Source: Calliphora vicina (Eukaryota; Arthropoda; Insecta; Diptera; Calliphoridae). From it: DNA of 64,000 bases. Positions within the stretch are counted from its first letter, which is position 1; each line of letters opens with the position of its first letter. The stretch spans positions 65,745,747-65,809,746 of the forward strand of contig NC_088784.1 in the NCBI RefSeq assembly GCF_958450345.1, in the 5' to 3' direction. This document shows positions 44,421 to 56,610 of this stretch, piece by piece. A model generated the notes under the pieces. It did not search any database. It was not told the origin of the DNA and saw only the letters and a program-made list of their open reading frames with translations. The translations under genes and the position numbers were made by a program.

Positions 44421-45534
44421 TACACAGTGCAAAGGTTAGTAAAGTCCTATACTCAGTTTAGTCATTTTGGTGACCAATTTTATTATGAGCCTCCAAAGAT
44501 TCTGAAAATCAGTGGGCCCTCAAAAAAAGGTATCATCAGTTTTTGGCCAACAGCTAATTCAGACTTGGTCATATCGCCTAACTAATTATGTGTGGCATAA
44601 TATAGCTATAAGTCGGCCAATCAAATTTTGTTAAATTTTTTGCAAAAAAATAGCTTTTCCGTGTCCTTTTTTTGAAAAAAAATATGGGAAGGAAAATTTG
44701 TTTCACTTTTTTAGAATAACCTACAGGAATTCCTAGTTCTTCACTAACAATATTTAGCAATGTTGTGCGGTAAAGTTAAACAACTCTTTTGAACATATCA
44801 ATGCCTAAGTAGCACATAAAGATCAGTTTGAACCTTAAAAATTTAGTTTTTTACTATTGGACGTTAAAAAAAAGATTTTTTGTTAAAATAGTATGATCAA
44901 TTCCACACTTCTATATTATGCTGAGGTGTTTTCGATTTGATTTACATTTGGAGATAAATGGGTGACCCCTTAAAGTCTCACATACATTTATGATCCGAAT
45001 GATTCAAAATCCTGTTATGATCCAAATAAGCCGAAATTGAAAATATAGATAGTCCTTGAGCAAGTCTACAAAAAATATGCTTAATCTGTAGGTTATCTCT
45101 TTTAGTTCAAGAGATATGTGGTTTTTTTTTTTTTTAATTTTGCTCCATCTTTTTTTTATTTTTTTAGGAGGGTCGAACAATTTTTCTAAAATATCACGTA
45201 TATTTGTGGTAAAATTCTAAGGAAAATAAAACAAACTTGATAACATTTATATCGTCCCTATGACACACGCAACCAAAATTTGTACATCTTTTAACATGAT
45301 TCAACTTTGGATGCGTGTATTTTTTAAATTTTTTCTAAACAAAGTCCCTATATTTTTTCTTTTATAGAAAACAAATTTCTTCCAGACTATATATAATTTT
45401 TATAGGACCTGAAAATAGAACTTAATGAAAAAGCATCTTAAGTAAAATTTGTCTCACTTGAGCGGATATTGTCACCTCCGCCCTATCCAAACTTGGACAA
45501 TTTTGAAACAAAAATTTAGGTTAGAGTGAAAAAT

Positions 45535-45690
45535 TCGTCATTTGTATAGGTCTACCTATATATCTTCAACACGAAATGCACAAGATAGGATTTAATTTTA
45601 GACCTATGGTTTCTTGAGGAAACTTTCTTAGAATTTCCCGTAGATTGCGTTTCTGCTATACAAATCGACCCGGCCTAATGTATGTATGTA
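45535..45690 (+). repeat. Dispersed repeat Y, partial copy in the left arm of FB3
   Basis: cacgaaatgcacaagatagg, attttagacctatggtttct, tagattgcgtttctgctata and cgacccggcctaatgta match the right arm of the hairpin at 56742-56890. The FB3 right arm lacks it at the equivalent place, so it was inserted after the arms formed. Confidence 0.75.
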
Positions 45691-45832
45691 TATACAAAGC
45701 CTTTTTACTATCACACTGTAAATAATGTCAAAGTGGGTACTGTTATAAAAAAAAACTCAGTTTAAGGAATTTCGGTATTGGGAAACATAGAATGGCAACA
45801 ATTGTAATGACTATAAGTCCCCTCAATAACTT

Positions 45833-46570
45833 TTATACCCTCCACCACCATAAGTGGTGAATGTGGGTAAATATAAGTTTGTCATTCAGTGTGTAACATT
45901 GAGAAATAATCATCTAAGACCCAACAAAGTATATATATTATTGATCCTTATGAAATTATAAGTCGATTGAGCCATGTCCGTCTGACCGTCTGTCCGTGTG
46001 TGTAAAACACGCTCACGTCCAAAATAGAGAAACAAAATAGGTAGACTTGCAAAAAAAAATGTTTTTTGTTGTCCTAAGCAGTTTGGTAGTGAAAATCAGC
46101 TAAATCGGTTCAGTGGAACCTGAGTTATGAACCAAAAGGTGAGACAACCTAAAAAAAACTTGATAATTTCAAAATAGTTTTTGTTATTTGTGAAAATATA
46201 TTGCTGATAATACCACAAAATTTTACACACGTTATTTTTTTGTTAAAAGAACTAAATGTGGTAAAAATTATAAGAATCAGTTCATAATTTCTCCTAGCCC
46301 CCATACAAATTTCTTCCCGAAATATGGTTCTATGGTATGTAAATGACAACTAAATTGCAGTATCCACACAAAATTCAGGAAAAATAATATTCGTGCTTAA
46401 AAAAATCACAACACCAATTGTTTTGTGGATCGGCCCATATTTGACCATAGCCTCATATAAAGTTCACTTCCGTGAATAAATGTCTTATAGATATCGCTAT
46501 TAAGGTTAAATTCGTCATAAATAGTCCCCATACATCCAAAAATCGCTATACCTAATTCTATGAAGACCGG
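45833..46570 (-). repeat. Dispersed repeat R in the interior of FB3
   Basis: Antisense copy from tataccctccaccaccataa through cgtctgaccgtctgtccgtg to aattctatgaagaccggcac. It parallels 8815-9165. It is non-coding. Confidence 0.7.
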
Positions 46571-46574
46571 CACA

Positions 46575-47020
46575 TAATTGGGGGCCTGTAAAAAAGGTGT
46601 CATCAGTATTTTGTTAACAGCTAATTCAGACTTTGTGATACGGCTTAACTTTATATGGCAATAATATAGCTAAGAGTCCGCCAAATAAATTTTGTTAAAA
46701 TTTTTTTTCCAAAAAATAGCTTTTTCGTGCACTTTTGTTGAAAAAATATAGGAAGAAAAATTTTTTTTTTCCTTTTTTTAGAATAACATTCAAGGGCTCC
46801 TAATTTTTCAATAACAATATTTTGTAAAGTTGTAGCTACGGTAAATCTGAACATATCAATGCAATCCGAACATATCACTTTGTAGCATAAAAATTTTAGT
46901 TTTTTACTATTTTTTGACTCTAAACAAAATTTTTTTGTTAAAAATTTATTTTCGAGTGTATACTTCTCTATTGTGCTGGAATAACGATGAATGGGCAAAT
47001 CATTATGATGCGGGCGCATC
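46575..47020 (+). repeat. Third, direct copy of FB3 left-arm sequence
   Basis: ggcctgtaaaaaaggtgtca, acagctaattcagactttgt, agagtccgccaaataaattt and tgctggaat follow the order of 44510-44945 and of the inverted right arm (48430-47985). This gives three copies of the block in one element, two direct and one inverted. Confidence 0.75.
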
Positions 47021-48560
47021 ACTTTATCCAATCTTGATCACACAAGAAAAAACTTTGAATTAATGAAAAATTTGAACAGATATCACAATAAAATTTGGAA
47101 GTAATATAGATCTAAATGTTCTTAAGTCAATGGCATCACTAATGTTGCCATTCTTTGTTTTCAAACATCGAAATTCCTAAAACGGGGAAAATGTATTCCA
47201 AAAACTGAGTTTTTTTTAGAAAATAACCCACTTTGTCGTTATTTACAGTATGATAGTATAAACGTTTTGTATGTATATAAACAATATATAGGGCTATACA
47301 AGTATGTCGAGTTTCTGAGGATCGGTGCTTTGCGTTGTTAGAATTTTTTACTCAAACCTAAAATTTTGTTTCAATATTGGCCAAGTTTGGATAGGGCTGG
47401 GGGGTACAATGTCGGCTTAAGTGAATCAGGTTTTACTTTATACGTTTTTGCGTTAAGTTCTCTTTCCAAATCATAAAAAAATGTATATAGCCACGAAGAA
47501 AATTAGTTTTTTATAAAAGAAAAAATATGGGGACTTTTTTGGGAAAAAACTTAAAAAACACACGCATACAAAGTTGAAATATATAAAAAGAAGCTTCAAC
47601 TTTGGATGCGTGTACCTTTTTATAGGGACGAAATAATTGTTATCAGGTTTATTTTATTTTCTTTAGAATTTTATTGCAAATATACGTCATATATAAAAAA
47701 TAAATTTCGACCTTTCGTAGGCTCATCATATATAAAATACAAAAAAAAGATCGAATAAAATTTAAAAAAAAAAATTAAACCTAAATATCTCTTGAAATAA
47801 AAGAGATAACCTACAGATAAAAGCATATTTTTGTAGACCTTCTGAAGGAATATCTATATTTTTAATTTCAGCTCATTCGGATCACAAATGGCATTTTGGC
47901 GATTTTTTTTTTAAATGTGTGACATTGAGGGTCCACTCACTGATCCCCATTCCGAACACCTCAGCCGAGTAAATAATACAGCACAACATAGAAGTGTGGA
48001 CTTGATCATACTATTTAAACAAAAAATCTTTGTTTCAGAGGCAAAAAATAGTAAAACCGAAAATTGTTAAGGTACAAAGTGATCTTTATGTGCTATTTAG
48101 AGTGGCTAGACACGTTCAGAATGCATTGATATGATCTCAAGAGTTGTTCAACTTTACCGTAGCTACAACTTTGCTAAATATTGTTAGTGAAAAATTAGGA
48201 GACCCTGGAAGTTATTCTAAAAAAAGTAAAAAAATAATTTTTCTTCCTATATTTTTTCAACATAACTGCACGAAAAAGCTATTTTTTGAAAAAAAATTTT
48301 AACAAAATTTATTTGGCGGACTCTTAGCTATATTATTGCCATATAAATTTAAGGCGTATCACAAAGTCTGAAGTAGCTGTTAACCAAAAAATAATGACAC
48401 CTTTTTTACAGGCCCCACTGATTTTCAGAAATTTTGGGGACCCATAAAAAAAATCGGTCATCAAAATGGACAAACTGAGTACAGGGTTTTACTACACTTT
48501 GTTAGTAGAGTCGAACCTATATAGTCATGATCGTGTGTTTTTTCACTGTTGCACTGTGTA

Positions 48561-49365
48561 ATTGTTCATAGTAATTTTTATGCAGCAATCATACTAATGA
48601 ATTTTGTGAATATCAGTCCATATTAAACCATAGCTCCCATATAAGGTCCACTCCCGAAAATCACTAAAATTCTCATAAATTTCTTACAAATATAGTTAGC
48701 AGGTTGAAATTCGAAACAAATTTGTTCAATATATGTGTACAAAAATCGATGTACCAAATGTTACGATGATAGGCCCATAATTGGTCATATCCTCCATATA
48801 AGAACCACTTCCGGAAAACACATTAACCTGCACAAATATACAAAATAATCTATACTGAACCAAAATTTTACACCAATCATTAATTTGTATCCAAAAATCA
48901 TACTACAAGATTTTTTAAATATTAGTTCATAATTCGGCATAGCTTTGTTTATACCAAATTCTACAAAAATAGCCCTCAAATACTTAGGCCCATAGTAAGT
49001 CATAGCTTCCATATATTGAACCAAAATAGTACACAGATCAAAAATCATACTACTGAATTTTGTGAATATCGGTCCTTAATTGGCCACAGCTCCCATATAA
49101 ATATATAAAAATCACTTTAAAATATTTTATGACAATTGAATCATAATAGCTATAGCTCCCATTCAAGTCCCACAATCCAATATATTGAAATTTGTCTAAA
49201 TATATTTGTATACCCTCTTTTATACTATGTTTCTTCTTCAAGGCTAAAAAGGAAAAATAGGAATTTCAATTATAAATTGCTGAATTAGATAAAAATTGTT
49301 TGTACATTTGAAATAAAATATCTTTTGCGTAAACTAGTCTTTCTAACAATTGTTATATTATTTCA
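48561..49365 (-). repeat. Repeat R, antisense, multi-unit
   Basis: 'catagctcccatataaggtc', 'catatcctccatataagaac', 'catagcttccatatattgaa' and 'cacagctcccatataaatat' recur at spacings of roughly 130-180 bp (about 48629, 48786, 49000, 49085). R therefore has internal units. It is continuous with 50453-50515 once hAT copy 3 is removed. Confidence 0.7.
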
Positions 49366-50452
49366 GTTGTTATTAGAGATGCTAATCGGGACTGGTTTTT
49401 GAAAATCCCGATGTTCGGGATTTTGTAAAGAATCCCGAAATCCCGACCCGAGGTTTCGGGATTTTCAAAATATCTAAAATCCCGAAAATTATAAGAAAGA
49501 AACGTAAATAATTATGTCTTTACAATTGAAAGTAAATTTTTTATTTAGCAATTAATTTTTATTAGGCACTTAAAAGCATAAAATACTTGCATAAGTACAA
49601 GGTTTTTGCGTAAATAAAATAATGGCGTCTCTTTTTTTTTTTGAAAATTTTCACTTTGTGTTGGTTCCTAAAGACGCCCATTTTGAGTACATTTTTCTGT
49701 AGAGCAAACAGTAGAATATATTGCAAAGATGATTTCACCAGTCGATTCTGCATTAAAAAGTTATACAATTGATGTTTTTCGAATCCTTAAAAATAGTTCC
49801 AAAAACCCACACATCTTATAAAAAATTAAAAAAAAATTTTAGTTTTTTTAAACATGCACGATGAAAAGGCATTTTAAGCTCTTTAAGTGCGTTGAACCAC
49901 CACAAGGAGTGAAAATTTTCAAAAAAAATGGGCGCTATTATTTTTATTTACGCAAAAACCTTCAGAAAAATTATGATACTCGAAAAACAAATGAAGTGAT
50001 CACAAACGAACTCTTATGTACATACTGGTAAAAACAGTACCTTATCTTTTAGCATTTTAGCAATCGAATCTGAGATAAAATCAGTTTCATTTGAAGAGGA
50101 TTTAAATTGAGTTTTGTTAGACATCTTACAAGAAAAGGTGGAGAATTAATTTTCTAGAGCCCCACTCAAGGAAAACCAAAAATACCATTAACTATATTGT
50201 AGAAGAAGTTGAGCTTAACAACTTTGCTGAACATCACTTTGCAATATTCAGGCAAGTAGAATGTCAAAATGCATGAAAAAGGCACACAAAAATTACAATT
50301 TGCCCTATTTATTTATGGAAAACGGGATTTGGAAAATCCCGAAAAACCCAGGATTTAAAATTAAAAAATCCAGGGCTTCGGGATTTAGGAAATCCCGAAA
50401 ACCCCGGGATTTTCGGGAACGGGATTCCACGTTTAGCATCTCTAGTCCTTAT
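49366..50452 (-). mobile_element. hAT-type element (TAGAGATGCTAA family), copy 1, inside repeat R
   Basis: The element is 49374-50444 (1071 bp). The flanking 8-mers gttgttat and gtccttat agree at 6 of 8, so the duplication is slightly diverged. Ends: tagagatgctaatcgggact and the complement of tagagatgctaaacgtggaa. The subterminal regions are dense in cccgaaatcccga words. On the minus strand a degraded frame matches the ORF of the copy at 55892-57146 (FSKVVKLN..YNIVN, PLSGALEN). A nested palindrome with arms at about 49565-49690 and 49880-49970 (gtttttgcgtaaataaaa) has inserted in it. Confidence 0.85.
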
Positions 50453-50515
50453 ACCATCATATTTGGGTGGAGGGTATTTAAGATTCGGCACGGCCGAATA
50501 TAGTACTCTTACTTG
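50453..50515 (-). repeat. Terminal hairpin end of repeat R
   Basis: ggagggtatttaagattcgg then a hairpin, attcggc/acg/gccgaat (50483-50499), then atagtactcttacttgtttt. This is the antisense version of the R left end (aacaagtaagagta...) with a different palindrome from those at 21.3, 28.4 and 44.2 kb. Confidence 0.65.
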
Positions 50516-51301
50516 TTTTTTATTAATGTTCAACCAATTACGAAAATTGTATCAATTATCAAAATTATCAAAATCAAAACTTCAAATTCAGTAGAAAATA
50601 TCAGAAAATTTTGTTTTTGAGCACATGAATACTTAATAAGTTATAAATATTTGAATTGAAATATAGTTTTTACTATGTAAAAATGATCCCAAATTTGTGT
50701 TTTCGATACGATTTGAAAGCTTGTTATATAAGAAGAATATACAGAAAGGACATTAAAAACATAGCTATAGCTGTATTAAATGTCGAGATATTTTCATTTG
50801 AAAATTAAAATATCAGTTTTTTTCTTACCTTATCTTCAAATTTATAAGTATTAACAATTTTTTAAAATCAATACTCAGTGAAAAGTTGTGCTGAGAACTT
50901 TTCAAAAAGTAGTTTTTCAAATATTTTTTTTTTTTCAAAGAAAGTACTTACATTAGTCTTTGGTTATACAGAAAATAAAAAACAAATAAGAAAATTAAAA
51001 AGTAAACCTATTTTGTATGTAAATTTCAACTTTATTTTATTTTTTCTCTAAACTGAAAACCTCTTTTACATGATGCAATATTCTTAAATATTTGGCAAAG
51101 GGTATTGCAGTGTTATCCGATGTTTGGTAATGCAGTATTCGTCCGTGCAGTGAACAAAACTATATTACAAAAGATTCTGTAAATTTTCTGTTTGTTGTTG
51201 ATTTTGTATCCATAAATTATGGAAAATATAAGATATATGTAATTATATTTTAGATATAATTTAGCAAAAATGGTATAAAATGATAGTGAATGATATAAAT
51301 A
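50516..51301. other. AT-rich non-coding DNA
   Basis: No feature is recognised. Confidence 0.45.
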
Positions 51302-51841
51302 ATATTGTTACGTTTTAACCTTTTCAAAACGTTGGTTTATTTCCTTTTAATAAACCGGATACTTTTGATTGCAAATAAAAGCCGTTTATTAGTTATTTAT
51401 TCAAATGTACAACAACAACAGAATGTTTTTTTTTTACACATTTATAAATTCTCAGAAATACAGACACTTTATAATGTACACGAATTCACTTGAAAAATAC
51501 AGCACACTTTAAGTCACTCAGTTGATGTTTATTCGAATAGCGTCTCCGTTAAACTGACTCACCACTGCAACCTCTGCCACTATTTATAACACTGCATTAC
51601 CATCTAGAAAGCTCTATTTCTACAATGTTCTTTAACTGAATATTCGAATTCGAATATACAGTCGCAGCAAACAGCGTTGCCAACTTACGATCAATGGTCA
51701 ACTGAAAGCTTTTATTTAATAATGCCCACAGATATGTTACAGTTTGCTATTACAGCATTGTTATTTGAAAGCATTATGCTACTTGTAAATCAGCCCTTAA
51801 AATCGTTATATTTGAATTCAAGTACAATTTCGTAACAATAT
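51302..51841. mobile_element. Solo LTR, Gypsy-type, copy 2
   Basis: The LTR is 51306-51837 (532 bp), with atat at 51302-51305 and 51838-51841. Same termini (tgttacg/cgtaaca) and sequence order as 10202-10739: tcaaaacgttggtttatttc, aataaaccggatacttttga, acagcgttgccaacttacga, tgcccacagatatgttacag. It differs by small insertions and a distinct middle segment (about 51545-51610). There is no internal retrotransposon sequence. Confidence 0.88.
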
Positions 51842-52972
51842 TAAGGTATGATAAATTGTATCTGTATACTAAATCAAAGGACTGTAATTTATTGAATTAA
51901 AATATCCTTCTTAAGTAAAAATTGAATAGAGGCTACTTTTGGTTGGTAAGTTTAAGTTTATAGACATTTTACAATTAGTTATATATATATACACAATAAC
52001 GTAAATACATTTTTTCAAATATATCCCATTATTTTAATTGTCTCGTATCTATGTTTTCAATCGTGTAATGGCTCATATTTAAGAAAAATATTTGGAAAAT
52101 TTAAAATGCCTCTGTTTTAAGATATCCTTCGTTCAATGGCGATTTTTTAAGCTATATCCTCTTTTGAAGAGAAATGTTAAAAATGTACTAGAAATTTTAA
52201 ATTACTAAAACGCAAATTTGTAAGCAAAAAAAAAAAAACAATCTAGAAATTAAAAGCGAATACATACTCATATAACAATTATGGTAACTGAATGCCCTTT
52301 AATTTCATCAGTTTGTGGTGAGTCTTCAGAACTGAAGAACTGTGTAATTCAAGATTTTCTTTTCGGGAAGAACAAAAAAATCAATTGCCTAAAGAAACAG
52401 GTTAAAGTAGAAACAAAGTTTTTGACCTTTTTTTCGGGGCGAATATTTCTTATTCTGTTCTTTATGCAATTCTTTTTCTTTATTTTTGTTCCGTTTTGGT
52501 TTGTTTTACAAGTTTTGAAAATGTTTTTTTTTCTTTTTTTCACTCTTTTGTAACTTGTGGTTGTTGTAGCTTTTATTTGTTAACATTTTTTTTATTGGAC
52601 TTTTTGTGTGTTTAAGAAAAATAAATTTTTGGGAAAAAAAAATTTATATATTTGTCTTATTTAAGTTTTATTTTGAGTGTATGTGTATAGAGACTGAAAA
52701 GTATTAAAAGTTAAATATTGAATTTGCTATATGACGTCTACATGGAATGTTTTTGAGGAATAATGCCAGGCTGTGACTTTTACTAGGATTTATATGTTAC
52801 CCTACATCATTGGTGGTGATAATGACACTTGCGGAAAATATAGTTGTTTTGTTCAGTTCTTAATTGCTTGTATTTTACTTAATGCACAATGGGATTAATA
52901 CCAATAAAAATGTTATATCGTGTTCTTAAATAACAAATAAATACCTTTATTTATTCAAAATCTAAAAACGTA
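51842..52972. other. Non-coding DNA, T-rich
   Basis: Runs of T at 52430-52660 create overlapping low-complexity frames on both strands (52281-52553 and its reverse); these are not credible genes. Nothing else is recognised. Confidence 0.5.
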
Positions 52973-54338
52973 GACATGATCATTAGTGTGTCCCAAAAAA
53001 ATGTTTTTTTCTTATTTTCATGGGTGCTCAAGCATAATTTGAAAGCTTATAGGGTAGAGTATTTTTGAAATTTTTTTCAGATTTTTCGGAAGTGGTTTAG
53101 AGGTCGCTCAAATTGAGTTTTTGCCAAAAATCGGGTTTTTCGGCCTTTTTTTGAGTTTTACTCATAACTTTGTCAAGATCCACGATTTTTAGTACTTTTG
53201 AGGACACAGTTTAAAAGAAAAATGTCCGAGCTTTATTTTTGTGAGCAAAAATGTTTAGTTTTTGTAATGAATTGGCTCATTAAGGTGCCCTACATTATAA
53301 TTTTTCGAAATTTTTCCATAAATTTTGTAAATAAGGCTTTATAACTTCTAAAATTTTTATGAAAATGAAAAAAACTAAAAATGCAGTTTGAAAGATCAAT
53401 TAATTCTTAATAATTTAGAGACAACAATTTTTGAATTTGCTTTTACCGTTCCTGAGTTATATAAAGCAAACGAAAACGTTTGTGTACACAAAATGATTTT
53501 TATACCCTACAACACCATAGTGTAATCAAACTACAAGTCGCAATTTCAAAGATAAAATTTGATACAAGGTTTTCTATTGCCAATTGGACGAAGCATATTG
53601 AATTTGGTTGGAATCGGTCCATTATTTTTACTAGCCCCCATACGATTGACCTATCTAAAAATAGATAAAATCTCATAAATATCTTAGTTATAAATATATC
53701 TAAACCAAATTGAGCACAAATAAGTTTTATATAAGCTAAACTCGCGCCTACAAAATTTTGTGGCGATCGGTCCATAATTAGTCATAGCTCCCATATAAGG
53801 TCCACATTACGAAAATGACTTTAACTAGCATAAATATCTTAAAAATATCCGTATTCAAATAAAATTCAACACAACTATGTTATATATATACAAAATGTTA
53901 TAACGATCGGTCCATAATTAGTCATAGCTCCCATACAAATCTATAAGAAATGTTGGTACATTTTAAAAGAAAACTGTTGTCCTTAAATTATTAAGAATTA
54001 ATAGATCTTTCAAACTGCATTGTTAGTTTTTTTTCATTTTCATAAATATTTTAAAAGTTATAAAGCCTTATTTACAAAATTTATGGAAAAATTAGGAAAA
54101 ATTGTAAAGTAGGGCACCTTAGAAAGCCAATTTATTGCAAAAACTAAAAGTAATAAAAATCGTGGGTCTTGACATAGTTATGAAGAAAACTTAAAAAAGG
54201 CGGGCAAACCCGATTTTTGGCAAAAACTCGACTTGAGCGACCTCTAAACCTCTTCCGAAAAATCTAAAAAAAATCTAAAAAATACTTTACCCTATAAGCT
54301 TTCAAATTATGCTTGAGCCCCACGCTAATGATCATGTC
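52973..54338. mobile_element. Foldback element FB4
   Basis: Ends: gacatgatcattagtgtg and ...cacgctaatgatcatgtc. The left arm (52973-53440) and right arm (about 53960-54338) pair through tttgaaagcttatagggtag / ctaccctataagctttcaaa-like, gaggtcgctcaaa / ttgagcgacctc, aaggtgccctac / gtagggcacctt and tgcagtttgaaagatcaatt / gatctttcaaactgcat. The interior is repeat R. There is no coding sequence and no certain target duplication. Confidence 0.78.
53490..53950 (-). repeat. Dispersed repeat R in the interior of FB4
   Basis: tataccctacaacaccatag, aactacaagtcgcaatttca, then two units of gatcggtccataattagtca with catagctcccat. It contains the phrase agcataaatatcttaaaaat that is split by the LTR at 10.2 kb. 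Confidence 0.75.
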
Positions 54339-55883
54339 CTTCTAATTGTCACCCTGTTGTAGTAAAACCTGATATAGTGGAACTATCGCTCGAAAATATT
54401 TCATAATTTCCACCATTAATTACACAAGAAATCTGAAATATGAAGAATATTTAGCTCATAGTATTGTCGTTTTAGCTGATTACAATTCTCTACTGTTATT
54501 TTAACGCCTTTTTAGTAACACAAAAAAAGTATGTTTTAAAAAAAAAAATTTTTTTCTTAAATGCTTATCATACAAATTACATAAATTTGTTTAAAATTAG
54601 TTTTTCACATTTTTTTTTTGCAAAGAATCAGTGAATGTGTGGGAGGAAGTATTGCAGTGTTTTGTATGAGAATAAAAATAAATATATGGATGAGAACTTG
54701 TGAATGTACATTAGGGTAAAGATTTTTTATAAGATATATAATTTTGTGATTTATATAAAATCAGTTATATTATCTATCACTTCGCTTAGCACATATGCTT
54801 CTAAGTTTTGAAATGCACTGCAATTTACAATAAATAGTAATCTCAACACACATATCTTTCTAATAAGATAAACTAACAAAAAGCGTTTGGAAAATTATTG
54901 AGTTATTAGAAATTCTTCCTAAAATCAGTTTGTGGTGGGGACCCAAATCTTTGGGTGCCCATAAAACAAAAAGTACATGACTTTGAGCAAAAATGAGAGA
55001 CACAGGTATTTTTATTTGGTCTTTTATCACGTAGTGGTTTCCATATATGGTTATATTTCCATGAATTAAAAAATTCACACAGTGTTGTTTACTTTAATAT
55101 TTTCGAAACAAATAGTGAGAAAAATGTTCTCAACAAATTTAATCATGCAATCTCTCTGAGATTTTTGCATAAATTCTTCCAAAATGGCACTATCTACTAT
55201 AGCATTATCTATTTTTTTTTTAAAAAGAAAATTTTAAAAATCAAATTTCACTTCACTTTAAAAATTAAAAGTCCATTTAAAGCAAAAAACGATCACAACA
55301 TGCAAACCTGAAAATGTAGTGTGTTCAACCGTATATGGACTCTATCATGAGTTAAAAAAGGTTTCGACTTTTGTTGTGAGTGTAATAAAAGTATTTCCAG
55401 CCAATTCTCGAGATAAATGTAATAAAATCAAAAACAGCTAACAAGATTAAATTGTGAAATTTTCGTGAAAATTTTTTAGTTTAACGGGTGTTTAAACATG
55501 ATAAACGTGTTTTAATTTAGTTCTGCGTAGAAGTTTTTGAGATAAATACAAACAAAATTATATTTTTACTAGCTTCTTTAACATTAAGTGTTTGTTTATT
55601 TGCTTGTTTATTGTAGATCAAAATAGTCTGAATTTTAGTATACATGAATATATCTGCCGACAGTGAGATATTATGTTCGAAAATTCGAATTTTTGTTTGA
55701 AAATTCGAATTTTGTTCGAAAAATACATAAACTTTATGAATATGCAATATTATATTCAAAACTGGAAATAAAATTCGAAGTTGTGTTCAAAACATTTTAA
55801 AGTAATCACTAAATCACAAGGATTCTTCCAAAAAAAAAGTAAATTCATTAAACTCAATTTCTGAAAAGAAAATTTTTTATTGT
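54339..55883. other. Non-coding DNA
   Basis: No element termini or domains are recognised. A short direct repeat, (a)aaattcgaattttgttcgaaa, occurs at about 55678-55722. Confidence 0.45.
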
Positions 55884-56036
55884 ATTTGAGGTAGAGATGC
55901 TAAACGGGGAATCCCGTTCCCGAAAATCCCGGGGTTTTCGGGATTTTCTAAATCCCGAAGCCCGGGATTTTTTAATTTTAAATCCCGGGGTTTTCGGGAT
56001 TTTCCAAATCCCGTTTTTCATAAATAATAGGGGGAA

Positions 56037-56555
56037 TTGTCATTTTTGTGTGATTTTTCATTCATTTTGACATTCTACATGCCCGAATATCTCAAAGTGA
56101 TGTTCAGCAAAGTTGTTAAGCTCAACTCCTGCTACAATATAGTTAATAAAGGAAAACGGTATTTTTGGTTTTCCTTGAGTGGGGCTCTAGAAAATCAATT
56201 CTTTAACTTTTTTTGTAATGAAATTAATTTTATCTTAGATGAGAAGCTCGAACAAAATGAAAATATTTCGATTGCTAAAAGGCTAAAAGATATTATTAAT
56301 AAATGTAAAAACCCCAAATAACAAAAACGAAACTAAATTATAATGTAGATTTTCAACTTGTAAAAGAAATACATCATTTTATTTCTGAAGGAACAAGAGG
56401 AAAATACTTGCAGATTTGTTATAAGTATTTGCAAACGGGTTTGCCAATGTGAAAGATGTTTTTCGGCAGCAGCATATGTCGAAAACAAAATTCGTTCCAG
56501 AATGGCAGATGAAACCATAGATGCAATAGTATTCTTAAGAAGCTATTTAAAATAA
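56037..56555 (+). pseudogene. hAT transposase remnant with C-terminal dimerisation motif
   Basis: The frame at 56037-56321 (94 codons) contains FSKVVKLNSCYNIVNKGKRY and FSLSGALENQFFNFFCNEIN and ends at a stop. After a broken segment, 56448-56555 is open to a stop and reads CERCFSAAAYVENKIRSRMA then DETIDAIVFLRSYLK. This matches the SERcFSaAg......R..L.......l.FL..N block that ends hAT transposases. The residue before ER is Cys rather than Ser. The catalytic domain is absent. The last block is well preserved compared with the rest. Confidence 0.85.
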
Positions 56556-56610
56556 ACACTTTTTATACTAAAGTACGGTTTTTCACCAGTTGTCGATTTT
56601 TTTCACGAAA

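Larger units (their letters stand above)
44421..48560. mobile_element. 4.1-kb foldback element FB3 (CACAGTGCAA termini)
   Basis: The element is 44423-48558 with TA on both sides. Ends: cacagtgcaa and ttgcactgtg. Arms of about 1.4 kb pair over most of their length: gaaaatcagtgggccct with ggccccactgattttc, cgtgtcctttttttgaaaaa with the complement at about 48260, tcaactttggatgcgtgta (45302) with the complement at about 47600, and cactgtaaataa (45714) with ttatttacagt (about 47235). The interior holds a copy of repeat R (45833-46570) and an extra direct copy of arm sequence (46575-47020). There is no coding sequence. Inner module shared with X and FB5. Confidence 0.82.

Noticed and set aside
44421..48560. 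FB3 as a Transib element, because its ends also begin CACAGTG
   Set aside because: The flanks are aatta / taatt, which is not a 5-bp direct duplication; TA fits better. Left unclassified.
52281..52553. 90-codon frame and an overlapping reverse-strand frame rich in F or K
   Set aside because: Both come from a long T-rich tract; low complexity on one strand gives mirrored frames. No domain.
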